Origin: Adiantum capillus-veneris
Taxonomy: Eukaryota; Streptophyta; Polypodiopsida; Polypodiales; Pteridaceae
DNA length: 64,000 nucleotides
Direction: 5' to 3'
Assembly (NCBI GenBank): GCA_014529385.2
Contig: CM043946.1
Coordinates: 19,303,077 to 19,367,076, forward strand
Under the pieces are notes generated by a model, which saw only the letters and a list, made by a program, of their open reading frames with translations, ran no database searches and had not been told where the DNA came from. A program made the translations under genes and the position numbers. This document shows positions 21,201 to 29,084 of the stretch, piece after piece. Numbering within the stretch: position 1 is the stretch's first letter; every line of letters begins with the position of its first letter.

Positions 21201-21361
21201 ACAAATCTCTCTTCTTCTCGGAACGAGGTAACCGAACCCATTCCTACATCCTTGAGCCCATCCCGTTGAGTGCGATCCGCACCATTGCTTCCATTCGTCT
21301 TAGCTCCCATTCTCTACGCTGTGAGACAGGACGTTGGGGCACTGGCGAGGAGTGTCATTGA
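18206..21361 (+). CDS. LINE ORF2: AP-type endonuclease and reverse transcriptase
   Basis: An open frame of 1051 codons. The N-terminal 250 residues are an exonuclease-endonuclease-phosphatase domain: ISFWNCNGY, LLVETW (catalytic Glu), VIVFGDMNAR, and ESDHRMLCIDL near its end. The RT follows with FVDFKKAFDMVPRGNLW, VKQGCPLSPTLFG and the catalytic LLLYADDVVLLA, then DHFKYLGLEV. The enzyme nicks target DNA and copies element RNA onto the nick. The listed frame ends at 21361, but another frame continues to about 21565 with CTLCPRQVRESDYHTLLEC, a C-x2-C-x-H-x-C knuckle usual at LINE ORF2 ends. One frameshift near 21345 therefore cuts off the knuckle. Confidence 0.9.
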   Translation: MIYETNSRLRISFWNCNGYLWNAGIGIDELTNDSDVILLVETWEHDAQRILGFDKYDVHSLMWAKNAKQRRGQGGVACMTKKGLKDVSIVKEDKYKRYLWLKISPPNGQVMFVAGCYIPHYDSNFYARLNMDRDQPFVELEEDIAHYKDQGEVIVFGDMNARTNMLQHDTQQVDMPHVSRRVDDSYMYNRSSNDAKEVDHYGKSLLHMCNSTGMLIANGVSLWQGTNDFTCRKHNGASVIDYMLFSEATLECIQSFTLGEWNPESDHRMLCIDLKCGKRPEHVASNHDVNHLYLRLDFKRTLIYADMVDQMLSMIEHQGSPTLECKWKVFKEVIFSCAKECFSVKHMSCKRSKKGSTKKKWFDMECSQARKHLLRLDAIKNKEVYLECSHTYKALVQKKRRRWEVEKQLLLAQEKAHACGKFWQNLKGKRVESFGDLTLEDMYMHCKNLYEQPNVDKMEGCSSLPFMSPFFTIEDVCRALEKLATRKAGDLQGVKAEMIKWTSKKTRYWICDMFNLALQYGMPHDWSANWIKPLHKGGDVNNVNNYRTIMVGSLMAKLCGCIMEMKISECAEKNGKRALGQAGFRKHHSTIDHLVTLRVLMEASRLKGKKLYCCFVDFKKAFDMVPRGNLWRRMQSLQVPREFMHIVFRIYQKVICRLRMGDGISEFFASTIGVKQGCPLSPTLFGLLIDELEYMVLDFMQQEGIEEVKIGNAVIMLLLYADDVVLLAHTLEDAQKLMSVLERFCLHSGLIVNGSKTKVMLVKTLNDENPCIVYNNEKLEVVDHFKYLGLEVPSNHKWKDCAMRRLEAGKRDYYAFENMCNAGEIKCWALKKYLFDTLVTPVLLYGVEVWGGSIGKSTWKEFENVQKRFLTNFLQVKTQTPYMLLLLESGSLPIEVLGMERVVEYMRKTQRSPLRRLPRIAYEASQKVQKTCKSKILSSGWMLDIKKWFGRWDACHLVKDASIDSQVNEAFLQRQCIRAWEKSGGSRFSHYTTHVASNYKSLFFSERGNRTHSYILEPIPLSAIRTIASIRLSSHSLRCETGRWGTGEECH

Positions 21362-21640
21362 CTTTGCACCTTATGCCCTCGTCAAGTGCGAGAGAGTGAT
21401 TACCACACACTACTTGAGTGCTCAGCTTTTGACCACATTAGGTCCTCTTTTCCCCATATATTCAGCCATGAGCTCTCCCTACATACCTTCCTCTCCCAAC
21501 CATGATGTGGACTCTCTATTGCGACGCTCATTTCAGCCATTTTTGAGCATCCAGAGTCACTTATGAACTCCACTCACACCACGTGACATGTTCATTTGGT
21601 CCCATAGGTCATATTTGACCTCCCAGGACGATAATAGAAC

Positions 21641-21662
21641 TATCTATCTATCTATCTATCTA

Positions 21663-21740
<78 letters not shown>
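21641..21740. repeat. (TATC)n, (TC)n and (AC)n at the LINE 3' end
   Basis: TATC repeats pass into TC and then a long AC run. The TATC part may be the LINE's own 3' tail, as in LINE groups that end in short tandem repeats; the rest resembles the pre-existing microsatellite belt. Confidence 0.8.
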
Positions 21741-21742
<2 letters not shown>

Positions 21743-21758
21743 CCCTCTTTGTCCCCAT

Positions 21759-21819
21759 TACTAACGGCGCGCAGAGAGATCCAAACACTGGCTGTAGCTC
21801 TCTCCGCGCGCCTATAGTA
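21759..21819 (+). repeat. 61-bp palindromic repeat, copy C
   Basis: The left arm is TACTAACGGCGCGCAGAGAG and the right arm CTCTCTCCGCGCGCCTATAGTA, with a loop of about 19 nt. An AC microsatellite lies to the left and a CT microsatellite to the right. Confidence 0.75.
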
Positions 21820-21825
21820 TAGTTA

Positions 21826-21831
<6 letters not shown>

Positions 21832-21909
<78 letters not shown>
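21832..21909. repeat. (CT)n microsatellite
   Basis: A long CT run with one CCTT interruption, directly between palindromes C and D. Confidence 0.9.
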
Positions 21910-21913
<4 letters not shown>

Positions 21914-21914
21914 G

Positions 21915-21975
21915 TACCTAAGGCGTGTGTAGAGAGTTGCAAAAGGTATTGTTTCATCCTTGCGCGCCTTTAGTA
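21915..21975 (+). repeat. 61-bp palindromic repeat, copy D
   Basis: The left end is TACCTAAGGCGTGTGTAGAG and the right end TTGCGCGCCTTTAGTA. Pairing is confined to the outer arms; the middle differs from copies B and C. CT lies to the left, AC then GA microsatellite to the right. Confidence 0.7.
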
Positions 21976-21982
21976 CAAAGAG

Positions 21983-22089
<107 letters not shown>

Positions 22090-22319
22090 GACTTGTCATA
22101 TTTCCTCATGAATAGGATTAAGGTCCAGTAGGCAGAAGAGGCTGAAACCAGATCCGGAGCTTGTACCAGGATTTCAGCCTTTGCAGGCTCATTTGCTTAA
22201 TGTGTCTGCCAAAAGAACTGTTGACTTTTGTCAGGACACATCTGAAGAAGAGTCAATTGGTGAAGATCAACCAGAGAGGTCACCAACCCAAGAAGATCCC
22301 TCACCCTACAAGGGTCCCT

Positions 22320-22637
22320 TGTAAAGAATGAGGATGCAAGAGAGCTACACAAGACAAGCACAAAGCACACAGAGATGGAAAGCTTCTTCTTCTTCTCACA
22401 GAAAAGAGAGTACAAAATGACTAAGTGCTAAAGCTGAAAAGTAGCACATATGTACATGCGGTCACTAAGTGTGAACTCGCTAGAAGCGTACTAGGCTGGC
22501 ACTATAAGTGTAGTCCAGCTGTAGAATCACTTGCAGAGATCCTCCATGTTGGTCACCTAACACGCCAGTGAGTAAATGTCGTAAGCGGCCAAGACCCGTA
22601 GTGGATGCCAGCTCAAGATGTAGAGCTCGACATCTCA
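22320..22637 (-). repeat. 3' LTR of the copia element
   Basis: 318 bp, plus-strand TGTAAAGAATG ... CGACATCTCA. Just inside, at 22638-22650, the minus strand reads the polypurine tract GAGGGGGAGTGT that primes second-strand synthesis. Confidence 0.9.
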
Positions 22638-25612
22638 ACACTCCCCCTCGAGCTCTGCATGTCGCAGAGTCCAAGCATAGTTCGGAAACGTCGAAGCTTC
22701 TCAGCTCCGAGGGCCTTGGTAAAGATATCCGCTATCTGCTCCTCTGTGCTGACGTAGACCAAGTCGATGTCACCCGCCAACACTCGCTCTCGAACGTAGT
22801 GGTAATGGACCTCTATGTGTTTGGTCCTGGCATGGAACACTGGGTTCCTAGCCAACTGCATGCTGCTGAGGTTGTCACAATGGATGACAATCTGCTGGTC
22901 CACCTGCACTTCCAAGTCCTCAAGTAATGTGCGTAGCCAAGCTACCTCGCATGCCGCAACTGCTGCACCTCTGTACTCGGCCTCTGTGCTCGACAAAGCA
23001 ACCGTAGGCTGCTTTTTGCTGCTCCAAGTAATAGCAGCACTCCCAAAAGAGAACATGAAGCCACTTGTAGATCTCCTATCAACAATGCTACCTGCCCAAT
23101 CTGCATCTGTATACCCATACAATGCTAATGGTGCATCTGCTGCATAGAACAATGCGTAGTCAAGAGTCCCTTGCACATACCGAAGTGTGCGTCGTACTCC
23201 ATCCAAATGTGGCTTCCTCGGAAGCTGCATGAACTGACTCTCCAAGCCTACTGTGTAACTCAAGTCTGGCCTCGTGATAGTCAAGTAGATTAGACTACCC
23301 ACAATCTTCCTGTACATCTTGACATCCTCAACAACATCACCCTTCTCTGCACTCAGCTTTGCATTCACATCCAAGGGAATAGAAATTGGCTTACAATCAG
23401 CCATACCATACTTTGACAACATGTCCAAAGCATACTGTCTCTGTGACAGCCATACACCCTCTGCAGTCCTGATCACCTCAATGCCAAGAAAGTAGCGCAA
23501 CTCGCCCAAATCTTTCATTTCAAACTCCTGTTTGAGAAGACCTTTCACATGGTCAATCTCCATAGCATTGTCACCCACAATAATAAGGTCATCTACATAT
23601 ATGGTAACGACCACAATCCCCACATCACTCTCACGTACATAGAGTGAATAATCAGCATGAGCTCTCCTAAAACCAATACTGACAAGATACTTGGCAATCC
23701 TGTCATACCATGCTCTAGAGCCCTGTTTCAAACCATACAAAGCTTTGAGAAGTCTGCATACATAATCTGGGTAACCTGGGTCGACATAACCAGGTGGCTG
23801 ATCCATATACACTTCCTCTTGCAACTCACCATTCAAGAAGGCATTCTTTACATCCATTTGATGCATAATCCATCCTCTAGATGCAGCCACTGCTATGACA
23901 ACTCTCACAGTCGTCATCTTTGCCACTGGAGCAAAGGTCTCCTCATAGTCTATGCCATACGTCTGTGCAAAACCCTTTGCGACCAGCCTTGCCTTGTGAC
24001 GCTCAATGTTACCATCAGCCTTATGCTTGGTTTTATACACCCATTTACAGCCAGTAGCTTTCTTGCCACTTGGCAATGGCACCAACTCCCATGTGTCGTT
24101 TGCTTCCAATGCAGCCATCTCTTCATTCATTGCATCATCCCAATGCACATTTCCAACTGCATCATCGAAACATGTGGGCTCCACATCCTGTATCACCTTA
24201 GCCATGTAGGCTTCGTGATGCGCTAGATACCCATCATAAGTCAATTTTTGAACTGGATTTCTGACTCTGTTAGATCTGCGCGGTCCTGGGTCACTCCTTT
24301 GCCCTCTAGCATCTTCTTGTACTTTCCTTACACCAGGTGTCCTGACAGCCGGAATTCTAAATTCCTCATCAAGACTTTGTTCAGAACCATCTGAATCCAT
24401 GTCTACATGTGAAAAACCTGATGGTGCATCAGCCATAAAGGGAGGTTCATCAACCTTTTCCTTTCCTTTTCGTGATACATTCCCTGTACCTGCTGGTGGA
24501 GTAACCTGCGTACGTAGTCTACCATTCCATGGCTTCTCAACAGAGCCACGAGAAGAGGACTCTTGTGGTCCACTCAAAACCTGTGACTGTGGCCTCACAT
24601 TTTGTACAACCACATCATCTTTTACATCAGCCCCAATAGTGCCATGTGCATTACTGTACCAGCTGCTCATCTCATCAAAGACTACATCTCTGCTCACTCG
24701 TAATTCTCGTGTAGTAGGATTGTAGCACCTGTACCCCTTTTGTTCAAGGGAATATCCCACAAGAATACATTTCTCTGCTTTAGGATCCAATTTCCTACGC
24801 AACTCATCTGGTACATGCACGTAAGCTATGCATCCAAACACTTTCAAGTGTGCCAAATCAGGCTTTGTACCTGTAAACTTTTCCTTAGGTGTTACATCAT
24901 GCACTGCAACTGTAGGTGTCCTGTTCATAATGTACACAGCTGTATTTACAGCTTCAGCCCAGAAATGATGAGGCATGTTCTTCTCATTCATCAATGCACG
25001 TGCAACCTCTGCAATGTGCCTGTTTTTCCTTTCTGCGACCCCATTCTGCTGTGGAGTATATCTGCATGTAAACTGCATGCGTATACCATGCATTCGCAGA
25101 AAATCTGAAAAATCATTGGAGAAGTACTCTCCCCCTCCATCTGATCTCAATGTCTTGATTTTCATATCTGTCTCCTTCTCAATCATGACTTTGAAGTCCT
25201 GAAAGTGACCAAACACTTCACTTTTGTTACGCATGAAGTAGACCCATACTTTCCTTGTGTGGTCATCAATGAAAGAGACATAATACTTGCAACCATGTAT
25301 ACTTGCAATATCAGTTGGACCCCAAACATCTGTGTGCACCACCTCTAGTGGCTTTTTACATACATTGCGCTCATGTGAAAATGAGCCCTTTGACTGTTTT
25401 CCAAACTGGCATGCTGCACACACTTTATGCATACCATCCACCTTGAATTTGGGCAAACCTTTTACAATCTGTTTTGATTGCATGCTGCGCAATCTCTGCT
25501 CATTGACATGGCCAATGCGTTTGTGCCAAATGTCAACATCAGCCACAACACCTGTGCCCTGTGCAAATAATGCAGCTTTTACCTCAGGCATGTCTACATT
25601 CAGCGTAAACAT
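22613..25612 (-). CDS. copia pol: integrase, reverse transcriptase, RNase H
   Basis: A 999-codon open frame. It starts in the GAG-pre-integrase region (DIWHKRIGHVNEQRLRSMQ). The integrase DDE core shows HTDVWGP, SDGGGEYFS and QNGVAERKNRHI. The RT shows CKWVYKTKHKADG, QMDVKNAFLNGEL and catalytic YVDDLIIVG. The RNase H region shows GYTDADWAGS, LSSTEAEYRG and HCDNLSSMQLARNP. All key residues are present. The frame runs 25 bp into the 3' LTR. The immediately preceding codon is TGA in the same frame as gag-protease, so the polyprotein was once continuous upstream. Confidence 0.93.
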   Translation of the reverse strand: MFTLNVDMPEVKAALFAQGTGVVADVDIWHKRIGHVNEQRLRSMQSKQIVKGLPKFKVDGMHKVCAACQFGKQSKGSFSHERNVCKKPLEVVHTDVWGPTDIASIHGCKYYVSFIDDHTRKVWVYFMRNKSEVFGHFQDFKVMIEKETDMKIKTLRSDGGGEYFSNDFSDFLRMHGIRMQFTCRYTPQQNGVAERKNRHIAEVARALMNEKNMPHHFWAEAVNTAVYIMNRTPTVAVHDVTPKEKFTGTKPDLAHLKVFGCIAYVHVPDELRRKLDPKAEKCILVGYSLEQKGYRCYNPTTRELRVSRDVVFDEMSSWYSNAHGTIGADVKDDVVVQNVRPQSQVLSGPQESSSRGSVEKPWNGRLRTQVTPPAGTGNVSRKGKEKVDEPPFMADAPSGFSHVDMDSDGSEQSLDEEFRIPAVRTPGVRKVQEDARGQRSDPGPRRSNRVRNPVQKLTYDGYLAHHEAYMAKVIQDVEPTCFDDAVGNVHWDDAMNEEMAALEANDTWELVPLPSGKKATGCKWVYKTKHKADGNIERHKARLVAKGFAQTYGIDYEETFAPVAKMTTVRVVIAVAASRGWIMHQMDVKNAFLNGELQEEVYMDQPPGYVDPGYPDYVCRLLKALYGLKQGSRAWYDRIAKYLVSIGFRRAHADYSLYVRESDVGIVVVTIYVDDLIIVGDNAMEIDHVKGLLKQEFEMKDLGELRYFLGIEVIRTAEGVWLSQRQYALDMLSKYGMADCKPISIPLDVNAKLSAEKGDVVEDVKMYRKIVGSLIYLTITRPDLSYTVGLESQFMQLPRKPHLDGVRRTLRYVQGTLDYALFYAADAPLALYGYTDADWAGSIVDRRSTSGFMFSFGSAAITWSSKKQPTVALSSTEAEYRGAAVAACEVAWLRTLLEDLEVQVDQQIVIHCDNLSSMQLARNPVFHARTKHIEVHYHYVRERVLAGDIDLVYVSTEEQIADIFTKALGAEKLRRFRTMLGLCDMQSSRGSVEMSSSTS

Positions 25613-25846
25613 TCAGCCCACACATTTTCCCTCTGTGATCAGCTTACAACCATTCTGGAAATCTTCTACATAACAGCCATTCGGATTGAAGCGAACCTGC
25701 AAACCCTGCTCAACCATTTGTCCAACAGAAACAAGATTCTTTGTAATGTTTGGGACATGAAGTACATCTGCTAAGTACTTTGATTTCCCACTCTTTGTAT
25801 TTAGAGGTATGTCCCCTACATGAGCAATGGGGTGAGCTGTGTCATC

Positions 25847-26968
25847 TCATGTCTGCACATAGCCTGACACATCTGGTTTGCGCATATCTGTAAACCACTC
25901 TCCACGAGACGTCATGTGATTAGAAGCACCTGAATCCACATACCAAACATCATCTTGGGTGGAATTCTCTGCAGTCATTGTATTCATTACATGTTGCATA
26001 ACAAACATGCGCTCGTTTTTGCTGTCATCTGCATCTCTGCTAGTAGATGCATAGTTGCCCTGTTCTCTCTTTCCACTTGCTTTTCCCTTTGGACAGTCAC
26101 GTGACATGTGAACTCTTTCACCACAAGTCCAACACTCTCTGCTATCTGCAGTATGTTGCTGCCTGCTTGATCCTGCACCACGACCTCTTTGACTCCCCCT
26201 GCCTTGAAACTGGTTTCCCCTGCCACCTGTATTGTTTTGATTTGATTGACCTTCTAGAAATTGGCCCCTGCAACCCCTTGGGCCTCGACCATGACCTCTA
26301 CCTCTACCTCTACCTCTGTTGGAGTTAGAATAGAAGGCCTGTTCAGAATTATTTCTTCCATGAGAAGAAGATGTGTCAAGGTTCTTCTCCTCAAGAATAA
26401 GCATAGAAATCAAATCTTGGAACACGGGGATGTCGTCTCTTGTATTCATGGAAGACCTGAAATGTACATACTCATCTCCTAGGCCATCCAAGCATGCACG
26501 GACAATGTCATCGTCATCCACTGAGACTTTAATAGATCCAAGAGCCTCAATGATGCTCTTGATCTTCAAGGCATAATCATTGATTGAGAGGTTGTTCCTC
26601 TTAACCTTATTCAGCTCCGACTTTAGTTGAAGCTTCCTGGCCTTGGTGTTCACCTCGAACACTTTGCCCAAGTTTTTCCATGCAATGGCGGGGGTTTCAG
26701 CATCCTGTAGATAGCCCATCATGCCATCTGTGATGCTCATAGAAAGCCACTACATCACTTTGCTCTGGCCTTGTTGCCAGTCCCTCAAGGATTTTCTTTG
26801 TTCTGCTGTAGCATTTGCCTCGGGAATCTCTGGTTGCTTTTCATTGTCTCCTTCTACATAGTCCCAATAACCTTTTCCTTTTAGGAAATTAGTTATTCTA
26901 AACTTCCATGCAGGGTAGTTATTTTTCTCAAGCTTCTCAGTAACAATCTAACTGAAACCGTGAGACAT
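25847..26968 (-). pseudogene. copia gag and protease, interrupted by nonsense codons
   Basis: The frame starts at ATG 26968 (MSHGFS) but meets TAG at codon 7 and another TAG just before 26740. After that it is open to 25847 and encodes capsid (INDYALKIKSIIEALGS), an Arg/Gly-rich stretch, a CCHC knuckle (CWTCGERVHMSRDC) and the protease (VWYVDSGASNHM, catalytic DSG). A TGA at 25847 and another just before 25612 separate it from pol in the same frame. At least two of the four stops could come from CAG or CGA by a C-to-T change. Confidence 0.85.
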
Positions 26969-27191
26969 CTTGAAGCACTAAGACAAAATAGCTATAATCT
27001 GCAAAACCTGCAAATCTGTTGAACCTGCTGTCGTGGTACCTGTAACGCTTTCTACACTCAACGAGTGTCCACAATCAAGTGTACATACAACCACTGTACT
27101 TGTACAGTAAATCTTTGTATACTGCACTTCGGAGACCTGTTCTTGCTCTTGCTCTCTTAGCCTCTCTTGCTTGCACCAGGCTCTGATACCA

Positions 27192-27509
27192 TGTAAAGAA
27201 TGAGGATGCAAGAGAGCTACACAAGACAAGCACAAAGCACACAGAGATGGAAAGCTTCTTCTTCTTCTCACAGAAAAGAGAGTACAAAATGACTAAGTGC
27301 TAAAGCTGAAAAGTAGCACATATGTACATGCGATCACTAAGTGTGAACTCGCTAGAAGCGTACTAGGTTGGCACTATAAGTGTAGTCCAGCTATAGAATC
27401 ACTGGCAGAGATCCTCCATGTCGGTCACCTAACGCGCCAGTGAGTAAATGTCGTAAGCGGCCAAGACCCATAGTGGATGCCAGCTCAAGATGTAGAGCTC
27501 GACATCTCA
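27192..27509 (-). repeat. 5' LTR of the copia element
   Basis: 318 bp with the same ends as the left copy. The minus-strand PBS TGGTATCAGAGCC (27191-27179), complementary to initiator Met tRNA, follows it with no spacer. Confidence 0.9.
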
Positions 27510-29084
27510 GCTTCCCTCACCCTGTATAGTACTTGTCAAGAAAAATACAAGAAAGAGGAATATAGACTTCTCAGATGATGCATATGTGTCAGAAAGCAGT
27601 CCCTGTCCAACTAAAGGGAAAGCCAAAGAGGACGTGTCTTCTCTGGAAGACCCAGCTGCAACTGATGAGAGGCTGTTTGATTTTGCAGCATCTTGTGGTA
27701 CTGGGGACAAGTTTGATCTAGTTCATTCTATGTTTAACCCAAAGTTTGACATTGAAGACCTGTTAGCTCAGCACAGTGAATTCTTGCAGTCCTACAGAGA
27801 TAAGTTTGAAGTGATGGTGCAGGTAGGGAGGGTTGTTCTGCCCACTATGACTCTTGTGCATTTAAATGACTGTGGTGGAAAGGTACAGGGACTGAAGAAG
27901 TATAGGGAATTACCACCTTCTTGCCGACATTCAACCTGCCCTTTGCACCAAAAAGAATGCAAACTCATTCAGGAATCCTTTGGCTTTATGATTTACCTGA
28001 ACAGCCTGTTTGGATTCCTCATGCAGAACCCTGATGAGGTGCTAGAGGAGCAGGATGCAGATCCAGATGAAGAATGCGAGGAGACAACTCATATACAAGA
28101 AGTCGAGGAGGTTGAAGATACAGTCGACCTTGAGGTTGAGGCAATTGAAGTGCAAAGAAGTAAGATGCTCTCTGTGAAGACCACAGAAATCAAACTTCCT
28201 TTGGATGTCAGTAACTTCACTGAGAAGCATGCTCAGATGATGCTGCCTGCTGTGCCTGACTTCAGGATTGGAGACAAGACCTATATCTTTTTACATGATG
28301 TGCAGAGCATCTTTTATTTAAGGGAGGATTTCTCCCTGGCTATTATTTCCAGAGTCCAAGAGGAGAGGAGTGGATTTGTTTTAGAGGATAGTAGTGATGA
28401 TGAGGCAATGGAAACATCCAGCAATCCAATGGAATGCCTCAGAAGATGCTTTGAGAAAGCTGAAAAATACAAGGAGACACTACCTGATGAAGCCACCTTC
28501 CAAGCAATAAGACAAAGCCTAAGACCATCAACAAGTAACAAAGAAGTGGAGGATTGGTTTAACCATTCAGGTCAGGGGTCAACTACATCTGTAGACCTGT
28601 GGCAAGAAAACCTCTTTCTGCAGGATGAGAGCTTCATGGTAACTCTCTCTCTCTCTCTGTGTCACTTACTCTGACATGAAATGTGCAGTCTTGGATTGCT
28701 GACAAGGATGACTTCCTTCGGCGGCGGACTTGAGAGTATCGTGGAAGGGATGCGGCCCTAGCGCAGTACCTTTCAAAGCTTTGCAAGTCGCCGATAGTAG
28801 TTTTTCACAATTCCATGTCACAAGAGGGTTCAATAGCAACTTACACATTCAAGACACTATCACGCTTCTTGGGTGGACCCGTGCTGCCCAAAAGTGCAGA
28901 TAAAGTCATTCTTGTGGACAAAGTGTTTGCTAGAGATTGTTTTGGTTACTGCCCGGGCTATACAGGTGGTCGGGCAGCGTATTACTACACCTACACAGCA
29001 ATGGCACTAGCTCTTGGTAGACAAAACCCAGATGAACTTTTAGAGTATGGCAAACATCTCATGATTCGTTACAATGTCATCCAC

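Larger units (their letters stand above)
17038..21640 (+). mobile_element. Non-LTR retrotransposon (LINE), near full length
   Basis: Two ORFs 6 nt apart follow a leader of about 230 bp. The 3' end passes from unique sequence into a TATC-repeat tail and then CT and AC microsatellites, with no poly(A) tail. No target duplication is visible because simple repeats flank both sides. It sits inside the large transposon, apparently in an intron of gene 3. Apart from a frameshift near the end of ORF2 it appears intact, which suggests recent insertion. Confidence 0.85.
22320..27509 (-). mobile_element. Full-length Ty1/copia retrotransposon
   Basis: 5,190 bp with two 318-bp LTRs (TG...CA) that differ at about 7 positions by hand count. 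The PBS abuts the 5' LTR, and a purine-rich tract abuts the 3' LTR. Gag, protease, integrase, RT and RNase H occur in copia order in one frame broken by four nonsense codons. It sits in an exon of gene 3. TCCCT flanks the left end (22315-22319); on the right, TCCCT (27513-27517) is separated from the LTR by three extra bases, GCT. The low LTR divergence points to a fairly recent insertion. Confidence 0.92.

Noticed and set aside
22613-22927. Plus-strand frame across the copia 3' end
   Set aside because: Antisense of the copia RNase H region and LTR.
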